A stretch of 7,354 nucleotides of DNA from Candidatus Muproteobacteria bacterium. GTDB lineage: Bacteria; Pseudomonadota; Gammaproteobacteria; Acidiferrobacterales; Sulfurifustaceae. Every line of letters begins with the position of its first letter. The stretch's first letter is position 1. The position numbers were made by a program, and so were the translations under genes. The notes beneath the pieces were generated by a model that saw only the letters and a program-made list of their open reading frames with translations, had not been told where the DNA came from and did no database searches. The stretch spans positions 1-7,354 of the forward strand of contig JAHFQD010000087.1 of NCBI GenBank assembly GCA_023266455.1, written 5' to 3'. This document shows positions 1-6,128 of this stretch, piece by piece.

Positions 1-447
<447 letters not shown>

Positions 448-467
448 TTATTCGTCGCGAACGATCC

Positions 468-473
468 TTGACA
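468..473 (+). promoter_or_regulatory. possible -35 box (TTGACA) upstream of yihY
   Basis: This is a perfect TTGACA hexamer in the 110-bp divergent region between wrbA and yihY. The best -10 candidate at standard spacing is TAGCTT at 490-495 (16-bp spacer), which matches TATAAT at only three positions, so the promoter is tentative. A related hexamer, TTGACG, lies at 440-445. The TTG of this box also opens a longer in-frame reading of yihY, but it is better read as promoter DNA than as a start codon. Confidence 0.3.
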
Positions 474-518
474 GCAAGATCATTCATGGTAGCTTCAAGT
501 ATTCAGGTTCATAATAAT

Positions 519-524
519 AGAGGA
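519..524 (+). promoter_or_regulatory. Shine-Dalgarno sequence fixing the yihY start
   Basis: AGAGGA lies just before the ATG at 528, with four bases between the GAGG core and the start codon. It favours the ATG at 528 over the in-frame TTG at 468 and the ATG at 486, neither of which shows a comparable site. Confidence 0.65.
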
Positions 525-527
525 AAA

Positions 528-1430
528 ATGAACCTCTCGGCTTGGCGCCTGGTTGTACGTCTACGCCTTCTCGCGCATCGCGTCGGCGATTTCGTACGCG
601 ACATCGGTCGATTCTCGGTCTTGATTCTTCGGCGTTACCGTCAGGACCGGTGCTCGCGCGTCGCTGGCGCGCTGGCGTTCACCAGTGTTCTCGGCGTGGT
701 ACCGTTTACCGCCGTGAGTTTCGCGATGTTTTCGATATTCCCCGTGTTCCAATCGTTGATGACGTCGATTCAGGGGTTCATCGCCGCCAATTTTCTACCC
801 GCTGCCGGCGACGTGATCAGCCGCAATTTACAGCAGTTTGCCGCCAACGCTGGGCGGCTCACGATTTGGGGTTTGGTGTTTTTGTTCGCGACGGCGGTGA
901 TGTTAATTGCCACGATCGAGAACGAATTCAACGATATTTGGCATGTACGACGTCAGCGGAAACTCGCACGTCGTATTACGGCGTACTGGGCGGTGATCAC
1001 GCTCGGACCGGTGTTGATGGGTGGAGCGCTATCGATTACTTCATATGTGACGTCGTTAGCATTATTGGTGAGCGAACCGGCGCTGTTGGGGATGCGCCAC
1101 GCGATTTTAGGAATGGTACCGCTGATATTCGAGGCTGCATCGTTTCTGCTGCTGTATATGGTGGTGCCGAATTGTCCGGTACGCGTGCGGCATGCGGCCA
1201 CCGGGGCGTTGGTGGCGACGCTATTGTTCGAGATCGCCAAGCGCGCGTTTAGCTATTTCGTATTATCGGTGGCGAATTACCGCGCGATCTACGGCGCCGT
1301 CGCGGCGTTGCCGGTGTTTTTAATTTGGATTTATCTCTCCTGGTCTATCACGTTGCTCGGCGCGCAAGTCGCTGCCACGCTACCGCAATGGCGTCTCACC
1401 GCGAGGCTCAAGCGGCGGGTAGTATCTTGA
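528..1430 (+). CDS. yihY: YihY/UPF0761 family inner-membrane protein
   Basis: This is a 300-residue integral membrane protein of the YihY/BrkB-like family (UPF0761). The family was once misannotated as ribonuclease BN, and its biochemical role is not established. About six hydrophobic helices are visible, near residues 46-72, 112-132, 154-178, 194-214, 222-244 and 256-283. The basic amino-terminal segment ends in an RRYRQDRCSRVAGALAF stretch that resembles the family's first conserved block. ENEFNDIWHVRRQR (131-144) and YGAVAALPVFLIWIYLSW (255-272) are recognisable family motifs. The length matches the roughly 290-residue E. coli protein. The ATG at 528 was chosen because AGAGGA precedes it. 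The in-frame TTG at 468 would add 20 residues with no membrane or family motif and coincides with a TTGACA hexamer. The tail is basic (RLTARLKRRVVS), which suggests a cytoplasmic C-terminus. Its last 23 bases overlap the end of the convergent PilZ-type gene. Confidence 0.9.
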   Translation: MNLSAWRLVVRLRLLAHRVGDFVRDIGRFSVLILRRYRQDRCSRVAGALAFTSVLGVVPFTAVSFAMFSIFPVFQSLMTSIQGFIAANFLPAAGDVISRNLQQFAANAGRLTIWGLVFLFATAVMLIATIENEFNDIWHVRRQRKLARRITAYWAVITLGPVLMGGALSITSYVTSLALLVSEPALLGMRHAILGMVPLIFEAASFLLLYMVVPNCPVRVRHAATGALVATLLFEIAKRAFSYFVLSVANYRAIYGAVAALPVFLIWIYLSWSITLLGAQVAATLPQWRLTARLKRRVVS

Positions 1431-3033
1431 ATTGAAAACGTTCGAAGGTCGGCGAGACCTCGACGATCTGCGTCGCCACCACGCGATGCAACCAATTCCC
1501 GTCGTCTAGATAAATTTCGCGTTGTGGCCGGAACACGCCGCGCGGCGTGATCAGCGACGCCGCTTGTTTGAGCAGCGTAATAGCCGGCAGTCGCAACGCG
1601 GATAGGAAATCGCTTTGCTTGCCGTCGTCGGTGAGGAGCTTGATGGCTACGGCGTGCGCCGCGGGCGCGAGACGTTGCACACCGATTTCGATCTGCGACG
1701 TGTTGACGCTACGCGCCCAACGAATTGCCGCCACGTTCCACGCGCGCAAATCGCCGGGCGCACGCAACGCAAGTAGATCGCCAATACGCAGACCGTTGTG
1801 GTGTGCGTCTTGTCGCAATAGTGAGAAACCCCCGGCGCTTTCGTTGATGACGTCCCATGTTAGGAATTCCGGATCAGGTTGATCCGACGCCGCTATGCGC
1901 GGCGGCATCGCGCTAATACCGAGGGCGTTGCGATAGGGCGTTGGACCCATCGTGGCGGCGCTCACGGTAAAGCGCGTGCCGCCGTTGAGCCAATAATTCA
2001 CCGATGGAATGCCGATGGCGACGTCCAATTTGGTTTCCGTGCGCCGATTGCGGCGAAAACCACGCGTTGGGTGTCGACCCCACAAACGAATTAACCGCCG
2101 GAAAATATCTTGCGTATCGTCGCGGAAGAAATCGTCGTCCAAGCCATCGGGATCGGGGTGCTCACCGCGCAGCAAAGAGGCTAAATGCAGATGTGCCCGA
2201 TGTGCCAGTTTCACGGTGTTGAGTAGTCGCTGACGTTCGGGATGATCGGCGGAAGCGTTCTCGTCGTGGACGATGCCGGCGCCGTCCGAAGATTGATCGA
2301 GCAGAAACTGACACGAGCGTCCGAAAAGTTTATTCGCCGGCAATAGCGCCGCCAAATCGCCCCAGCGATCGAGATACTGTTGAATTTTTCCGATTTGCGG
2401 CGACGGCAAATGGTACGGATCGGCGAGTTCGAGCAACAACGCTTGTTTGTACGCGTGCGCCACGCTGCTCATCAGCAGCGGGCGGTTGAGCGCGTCTTCT
2501 ACCGGCACGTTCGCGACGCCGAGCGTCTCCGCCTGACGATAGAGCGTGTGAATTTCCGGCCATGCCACCAGTGGCACCGGCGAATACGCTTTATAAGAAA
2601 TCGCGATCGCTTCGCCGAGATGCCGCAGCGCGCGTTGAATCGCCAGTGCGATTTCATGCGGCGGACGTGACGGATTGGACGCGTCGTTTAAGACGATGCG
2701 TTTATAGCCGGCGGCGAGTTCCATTTGGAACTGTCGATTTTGTTCCGCCGCCGCTTTTTGCCGATTAGCCAGCGGCAGTGTTTTTCCAAGATATTGTTTC
2801 TGCAATTCGCTGGCGAGATCGCGCATCGGTCGGCGATAAAGCTCCAGCAGTTCGAGCCGCACGTCGTCTTCGAGATCGGTGCGGTTGGTGACCACGATTA
2901 ACGACGACAATTGACGACCCGTTTCCGGGACGTTCAACAGCGGGAGTTCGGAGAGTTGTTTCCGAACTTGGCCGGGCCGAAGCGAGACGTCGGTCGACGG
3001 CATCAAGGGGGGTACGGATAACTTTAATGACAT
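1408..3033 (-). CDS. large cytoplasmic protein with C-terminal PilZ-like (c-di-GMP binding) domain
   Basis: This 541-residue protein has no signal peptide or membrane segment. Residues 1 to about 310 are predicted mainly helical, with patterns such as ELLELYRRPMRDL and MELAAGYKRIV, and carry no motif I can assign to an enzyme. The C-terminal part looks like PilZ. A basic patch, GFRRNRR (325-331), contains R327-xxx-R331. NESAGG (397-402) fits the N/D-x-S-x-x-G motif. GLRIGDLLALRA (414-425) and IRWARS followed by IEIGVQRL (437-455) fit the later PilZ strands. These motifs bind c-di-GMP in known PilZ proteins, so a role as a c-di-GMP effector is likely, but its partner and output are unknown. 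The gap between the two motifs (about 65 residues) is longer than in simple PilZ domains, so an insertion is likely. The ATG at 3033 (GAGA seven bases upstream) is preferred over the in-frame GTG at 3078, which lies in a hairpin. The gene is third in a minus-strand series and overlaps yihY tail-to-tail. Confidence 0.8.
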   Translation of the reverse strand: MSLKLSVPPLMPSTDVSLRPGQVRKQLSELPLLNVPETGRQLSSLIVVTNRTDLEDDVRLELLELYRRPMRDLASELQKQYLGKTLPLANRQKAAAEQNRQFQMELAAGYKRIVLNDASNPSRPPHEIALAIQRALRHLGEAIAISYKAYSPVPLVAWPEIHTLYRQAETLGVANVPVEDALNRPLLMSSVAHAYKQALLLELADPYHLPSPQIGKIQQYLDRWGDLAALLPANKLFGRSCQFLLDQSSDGAGIVHDENASADHPERQRLLNTVKLAHRAHLHLASLLRGEHPDPDGLDDDFFRDDTQDIFRRLIRLWGRHPTRGFRRNRRTETKLDVAIGIPSVNYWLNGGTRFTVSAATMGPTPYRNALGISAMPPRIAASDQPDPEFLTWDVINESAGGFSLLRQDAHHNGLRIGDLLALRAPGDLRAWNVAAIRWARSVNTSQIEIGVQRLAPAAHAVAIKLLTDDGKQSDFLSALRLPAITLLKQAASLITPRGVFRPQREIYLDDGNWLHRVVATQIVEVSPTFERFQFKILPAA

Positions 3034-3060
3034 TGCGATCTCAACAGTGAATGCGTTAAC

Positions 3061-3090
3061 GGCGGGCGGTGGTAACACGCCGCCCGTTTT
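3061..3090. other. GC-rich hairpin in the gap between the barrel and PilZ genes
   Basis: GGGCGGTG at 3064-3071 pairs with CGCCGCCC at 3078-3085 (eight pairs, one of them G-U) around a six-base loop. C3063-G3086 and two G-U pairs extend the stem. Read on the plus strand it is followed by TTTT (3087-3090), as in a weak intrinsic terminator. On the minus strand, where both flanking genes are transcribed, no U-tract follows the stem. It may be a partial terminator or attenuating structure after the barrel gene, or a stop for antisense transcripts. Confidence 0.35.
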
Positions 3091-3122
3091 CGATTTCTAT
3101 GACGAAGGTCGGACGTCTCTCG

Positions 3123-3761
3123 TTAAAAACGCGCGCCGATGGAAAATCCAACGTGCGGGTAGTATTTGTAATCGTCCACCGAACTTTGTAGGTCGCTGGT
3201 TTCGCGATCCAAGTCCGCCTGCGAGATGCCCGAATTCGAACTCAATTTTACTTTCGGTTTACCCTGGTAAACCAATCCCAGGTCTCCGCGCAAGATAAAA
3301 CCCGTGCGTTTCGGCGAACTGCCCCAGCCGACGCCGAGATAGGGCGCCAAGGTATTAAACGTCACCTCGCCGGTGAGGTTCGTGCCGCTGGGATAGGTGG
3401 TATTGCCCACTTTCACTGGCGCGGACGTTTTCGCCGACGCCGTGAGTTTGTTTTTGTTGTACAGCGCACCGAACGAGGTAAAGAACACGCCGCCGAAGGG
3501 GCGCCAATCGACGAGGACGTCCGCCGAGCGCAGTTTCATGGTGAAGTCGTAGTCGATGTCGCTTTCCGTGCTGGAGAAATCGCGCGCGGCACCGTTGAGG
3601 CCGAAACGGATACCCATTTTTTCGGACAAACTATGACCGTACTCGACGCCCAGACCTAAAGTGCCGACGCGCGCGGTAATGTCTTGCTCGGCATGCACAC
3701 TGAACACGGCAACGGCGAATAACCACGGCAGACGACCTAGTAACTTCCGATGTTTCTTCAC
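3123..3761 (-). CDS. exported outer-membrane beta-barrel protein, family not identified
   Basis: This is a 212-residue precursor. Residues 1-24 form a typical Sec signal peptide: a basic start (MKKHRKLLGR), a hydrophobic core (LPWLFAVAVFSV) and a likely cleavage after VHA24, leaving about 188 mature residues. The mature part has alternating polar and hydrophobic strands rich in Gly and aromatic residues (GTLGLGVEYG, ADVLVDWRPFGG, LAPYLGVGWGSS, GFILRGDLGLVYQG). It ends in HVGFSIGARF, where the terminal Phe is the classic BAM recognition signal, so insertion in the outer membrane as a small barrel is likely. The region around 160-185 (SSNSGISQADLDRETSDLQ) could be a loop or short helical insert. 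I cannot name the family or its ligand. The GTG at 3761 was chosen because AAGGGG (3774-3769) lies seven bases upstream and it gives a clean signal peptide. The in-frame ATG at 3800 would add 13 residues before the signal. It sits between the helical protein gene and the PilZ gene, on the same strand. Confidence 0.82.
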   Translation of the reverse strand: MKKHRKLLGRLPWLFAVAVFSVHAEQDITARVGTLGLGVEYGHSLSEKMGIRFGLNGAARDFSSTESDIDYDFTMKLRSADVLVDWRPFGGVFFTSFGALYNKNKLTASAKTSAPVKVGNTTYPSGTNLTGEVTFNTLAPYLGVGWGSSPKRTGFILRGDLGLVYQGKPKVKLSSNSGISQADLDRETSDLQSSVDDYKYYPHVGFSIGARF

Positions 3762-3768
3762 GACGAAT

Positions 3769-3774
3769 CCCCTT
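3769..3774 (-). promoter_or_regulatory. Shine-Dalgarno sequence fixing the GTG start of the barrel gene
   Basis: On the minus strand this reads AAGGGG, seven bases before the GTG at 3761. It lies inside the longer reading that begins at the ATG at 3800. Together with the signal peptide it supports the GTG start. Confidence 0.6.
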
Positions 3775-3818
3775 GTCGATGGGAAAATTTTATTAGGCAT
3801 GGATTCGGGTTATTCATG

Positions 3819-4553
3819 TCAGTGCATACGCGGCCGTGCCCAACGGTCGAAGTAACGACCGACGATGGCGCGCGTCGCTTCCGGGCAAGGCTGCGACGTG
3901 GTCTGTTGCATGATCTCGGCGAAGAAACCGGGTGCGTCTTCCGGCAATTGTCGCGAGAGATCTTCAAATATTTCTTCCATCAACCGTGGATTGTGCGAGC
4001 GGACCGCAGCGATGCCGCGATATAAATGCAACAAACGCCAAGGTCGGTTCGGGTTCGTTTTGTCTGGGTCTTGGCGGATGATGTGAGCGGTGGCTTCGGC
4101 CATGCGTCCGATGAAGGCCGCGAAATATTCGAGTACGCCCGGCGAACGCGCGCCGCCCACGACGTGCATGCAAGCGGTGGCGATCAAATCCAAGCGTCGT
4201 AGCTCGCCCTGATGTTGCAGAACCCATTGTGCAATCACCAGCGCCGCGGTTTCGAGATTGCGGCTCGCGTCTTCGGTTAACAGACGCGTGCTCCAGTCGA
4301 GTAAATCGTCCAGCAACATCAAACCACGGTCGCCTAAATGGCTGATCTCTTCCGCGGTCGGCGTCGAACCGATCGTCTCGCGTTCGAGGCGTAGAGCGAA
4401 GCGCATCATTTGATCGATGGAATCGCACAACTGTTCCAAGGTAACCGATACCGATGGTTTACGATTGTTGGCCTCGTAAGCTTGTAAGATCGTGCGCGTC
4501 GCACGTTGAACAAGGACGAGTGCTTCTTCTAAGTTCGGAATCAGTGTTGGCAT
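3819..4553 (-). CDS. conserved-looking all-helical protein of unknown function
   Basis: I do not recognise this 244-residue protein. It has no signal peptide or membrane helix and appears almost wholly alpha-helical and acidic to neutral, so it is probably cytoplasmic. Amphipathic helices are suggested at about 8-28, 38-62, 67-95, 98-133 and 138-162. The most ordered-looking part is the C-terminal third: NRPWRLLHLYRGIAAVRSH (169-187), then PRLMEEIFEDL and the motif LPEDAPGFFAEIMQQ (203-217), then a basic tail. Cysteines at 43, 128 and 223 show no metal-binding spacing. No catalytic motif is visible. The ATG at 4553 is preferred over the in-frame TTG at 4565, four codons upstream; neither has a good Shine-Dalgarno sequence. 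It is the first gene of the minus-strand group and lies 57 bases before the barrel gene. It is divergent from rnm. The base composition matches its neighbours, so recent transfer is not suggested. Confidence 0.78.
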   Translation of the reverse strand: MPTLIPNLEEALVLVQRATRTILQAYEANNRKPSVSVTLEQLCDSIDQMMRFALRLERETIGSTPTAEEISHLGDRGLMLLDDLLDWSTRLLTEDASRNLETAALVIAQWVLQHQGELRRLDLIATACMHVVGGARSPGVLEYFAAFIGRMAEATAHIIRQDPDKTNPNRPWRLLHLYRGIAAVRSHNPRLMEEIFEDLSRQLPEDAPGFFAEIMQQTTSQPCPEATRAIVGRYFDRWARPRMH

Positions 4554-4635
4554 TAGTCGATACAACGAAACCCCATGCGATTCATGATAACCTGTTTCGG
4601 TCCGATTTTATTAGGTGTTCTGGATCTGTTTCGTC

Positions 4636-5475
4636 ATGCGTTACGATTTGCATTTACATAGCTACTACTCCGATGGGACCTTAGCGCCTGCGGCGTTGAT
4701 TGAGCGCGCGCGGACGGCGGGCGTCGATGTTATGGCGCTAACCGATCACGACTGTCTCGATGGACTTGCCGAAGCGCAAGCGGCGGTGCAAATCGCTGGT
4801 ATGCGATTGGTCCCGGGCGTGGAAATATCCGTCACCTGGAACACCATGACAATTCACATCCTTGGATTAGGGGTGGACGCGAATCATGCCGCACTCAAAC
4901 AAGGACTGGCGCAACTCGCAGAACGGCGACACGAGCGCGCGAAAGAAATTTCACGTAAGCTCGAAAAACGCCGCATCTACGGCGCTTATGAGGGGGTACG
5001 GCGTTTGGTGCAGGGAAACATAATCGGCCGCGCGCATTTCGCGCAGTTCCTAGTACGGGAAGGGTATGTATCCGAAGCGCGTCTAGCGTTTAAACAGTAC
5101 CTCTTGCGTGGCGCCGCCGCTTATGTGTCGGCACAGTGGGCGACGCTCGACGAGGCCATTGGATGGATTCATGCGGCCGGCGGGCAGTCGGTCATCGCGC
5201 ATCCCACTCGCTACAAAATTTCCAACGGTAAGCTGCGCGAGCTGACGCGTGATTTCAAAAACAGCGGCGGCGATGCGATCGAAGTCGCCTGCGGCGGGCA
5301 AACGGCGCAGGAAAGTGCACGCGCCGGTGCACTGGCCAAGGAATTCGGTCTATTAGCGTCCGCGGGTTCCGATTATCATGGCCCCGAAACGTCCTGGCTC
5401 ACGCCGGGTAAATTTCCACCCATACCAGAAGACTGCACGCCAATCTGGCACGATTGGCCCAAGCTCGCTTCGTGA
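4636..5475 (+). CDS. rnm: PHP-domain ribonuclease AM / 3',5'-nucleoside bisphosphate phosphatase (YciV/TrpH family)
   Basis: This 279-residue PHP-domain metal-dependent phosphoesterase aligns along its whole length with E. coli Rnm (YciV, formerly TrpH). That enzyme trims 5' ends of rRNA precursors as a 5'-3' exonuclease, and relatives hydrolyse 3',5'-nucleoside bisphosphates. The metal-site motifs are present: YDLHLHSYYSDG (H6, H8, D13), LTDHD (D37, H38), PGVEIS (E63), IHILG (H74), IAHPTRY (H189) and GSDYHGP (D246, H248). All expected ligands are intact, so it should be active. The central part, with AERRHERAKEISRKLEKR and GRAHFAQFLV, corresponds to the family's inserted helical subdomain. 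The ATG at 4636 was chosen because the PHP motif begins immediately after it. An in-frame GTG at 4615 adds only seven hydrophobic residues. No strong Shine-Dalgarno sequence is seen for either. It heads the plus-strand run, with only four bases before yciO. Confidence 0.93.
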   Translation: MRYDLHLHSYYSDGTLAPAALIERARTAGVDVMALTDHDCLDGLAEAQAAVQIAGMRLVPGVEISVTWNTMTIHILGLGVDANHAALKQGLAQLAERRHERAKEISRKLEKRRIYGAYEGVRRLVQGNIIGRAHFAQFLVREGYVSEARLAFKQYLLRGAAAYVSAQWATLDEAIGWIHAAGGQSVIAHPTRYKISNGKLRELTRDFKNSGGDAIEVACGGQTAQESARAGALAKEFGLLASAGSDYHGPETSWLTPGKFPPIPEDCTPIWHDWPKLAS

Positions 5476-5479
5476 CCTG

Positions 5480-6115
5480 ATGGCTCAATTTTTCCAGATC
5501 CACTCGACGCATCCCCAGTTGCGCCTAGTCAAACGCGCGGTCGCGATCGTGCGCGATGGCGGCGTGATCGCGTACCCGACCGATTCCAGTTACGCGCTGG
5601 GTTGCCACATCGGCGACAAGGGCGCGATGGAGCGCATCCGCCGCATCCGTCAAGTCGACGACAAACATAATTTCACGCTCGTATGCCGCGACCTTTCCGA
5701 ACTGGCGCAATACGCCTTGTTCTCGAACAGCGACTTTCGATTGTTGAAGGCGTACACACCCGGTCCGTACACGTTCATTTTGCCGGCAACACGCGAAGTG
5801 CCGCGCCGGTTACAAAGCGCGCGCAAGACCATCGGATTGCGCGTGCCCGAAAATCCGATCGCGCGCGCTTTGCTAACTGAATTGGACGAACCGCTAATGA
5901 GTTCGACGCTCATCATGCCGGGCGATACTTTACCGCTGGCCGATCCAGAAGAGATCCGTACACGCCTGGAACGTCAGGTCGATCTGGTCATCGACGGGGG
6001 CTTTTGTGGCGTAGAGCCGACCACGGTCGTGGTGCTGCAAGACGGCATGGCCACGGTGACGCGCCAGGGTAAAGGAGCGTTCGGTGCCAGTATGCCGTCC
6101 GGCGGAAGCGCCTGA
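5480..6115 (+). CDS. yciO: YciO, YrdC/Sua5-fold protein
   Basis: This 211-residue protein is a single YrdC-like domain and matches E. coli YciO closely from its first residues (MAQFFQIH) onward. Visible family blocks are GGVIAYPTDSSYALGC (27-42), AMERIRRIRQ (49-58), KHNFTLVCRDLSEL (62-75), TPGPYTFILP (93-102), KTIGLRVPENPIA (116-128) and LIMPGD (144-149). YrdC-fold proteins bind nucleotides and RNA. The paralogue TsaC makes threonylcarbamoyl-AMP for tRNA t6A, but YciO belongs to a separate subfamily whose physiological role is not settled, and it should not be labelled as TsaC. The K62-HNFT block replaces the TsaC-type KxR region. It lacks the C-terminal Sua5 domain. The start is the ATG four bases after the rnm stop. 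The tail beyond about residue 196 (GKGAFGASMPSGGSA) is low-complexity. It is probably co-transcribed, and perhaps translationally coupled, with rnm. Confidence 0.94.
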   Translation: MAQFFQIHSTHPQLRLVKRAVAIVRDGGVIAYPTDSSYALGCHIGDKGAMERIRRIRQVDDKHNFTLVCRDLSELAQYALFSNSDFRLLKAYTPGPYTFILPATREVPRRLQSARKTIGLRVPENPIARALLTELDEPLMSSTLIMPGDTLPLADPEEIRTRLERQVDLVIDGGFCGVEPTTVVVLQDGMATVTRQGKGAFGASMPSGGSA

Positions 6116-6121
6116 TATACT
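6113..6121 (+). promoter_or_regulatory. possible extended -10 promoter (TGA-TATACT) for the M50 gene
   Basis: TG, one base, then TATACT (6116-6121) forms an extended -10 element; TATACT differs from TATAAT at one position. It overlaps the yciO stop codon. A start about seven bases downstream would put the first transcribed base at or just before the ATG at 6129, giving a leaderless or near-leaderless mRNA. No good -35 box is seen, which extended -10 promoters can do without. Confidence 0.35.
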
Positions 6122-6128
6122 CCGCGCG

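Noticed and set aside
542..1252. 236-codon open frame on the plus strand inside yihY
   Set aside because: It lies in another frame of a gene with clear membrane helices and family motifs. Its translation is Arg-rich with no hydrophobic pattern, as expected from a GC-rich shadow frame.
528..1430. Calling the YihY protein ribonuclease BN
   Set aside because: That name came from an early misassignment of this membrane family. The sequence has six hydrophobic helices and no nuclease motif.
3762..3818. Promoter for the barrel gene from a CTGACA-like box and an AT-rich TAATAAAAT stretch
   Set aside because: The two elements do not fall at a standard spacing, so I could not support a promoter call.
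3964..4428. 154-codon minus-strand open frame inside the helical-protein gene
   Set aside because: The translation is dominated by Arg and His with no sensible secondary structure. The overlapping frame gives regular amphipathic helices and a better start.
3787..4615. Direct repeat ATTTTATTAGG at 3787-3797 and 4605-4615
   Set aside because: An 11-base match is expected by chance several times in a window of this size. The flanking bases differ and no element lies neatly between the copies.
5480..6115. Calling the YrdC-fold protein TsaC (threonylcarbamoyl-AMP synthase)
   Set aside because: The sequence matches YciO block by block, including the KHNFTLVC region, rather than TsaC or Sua5.
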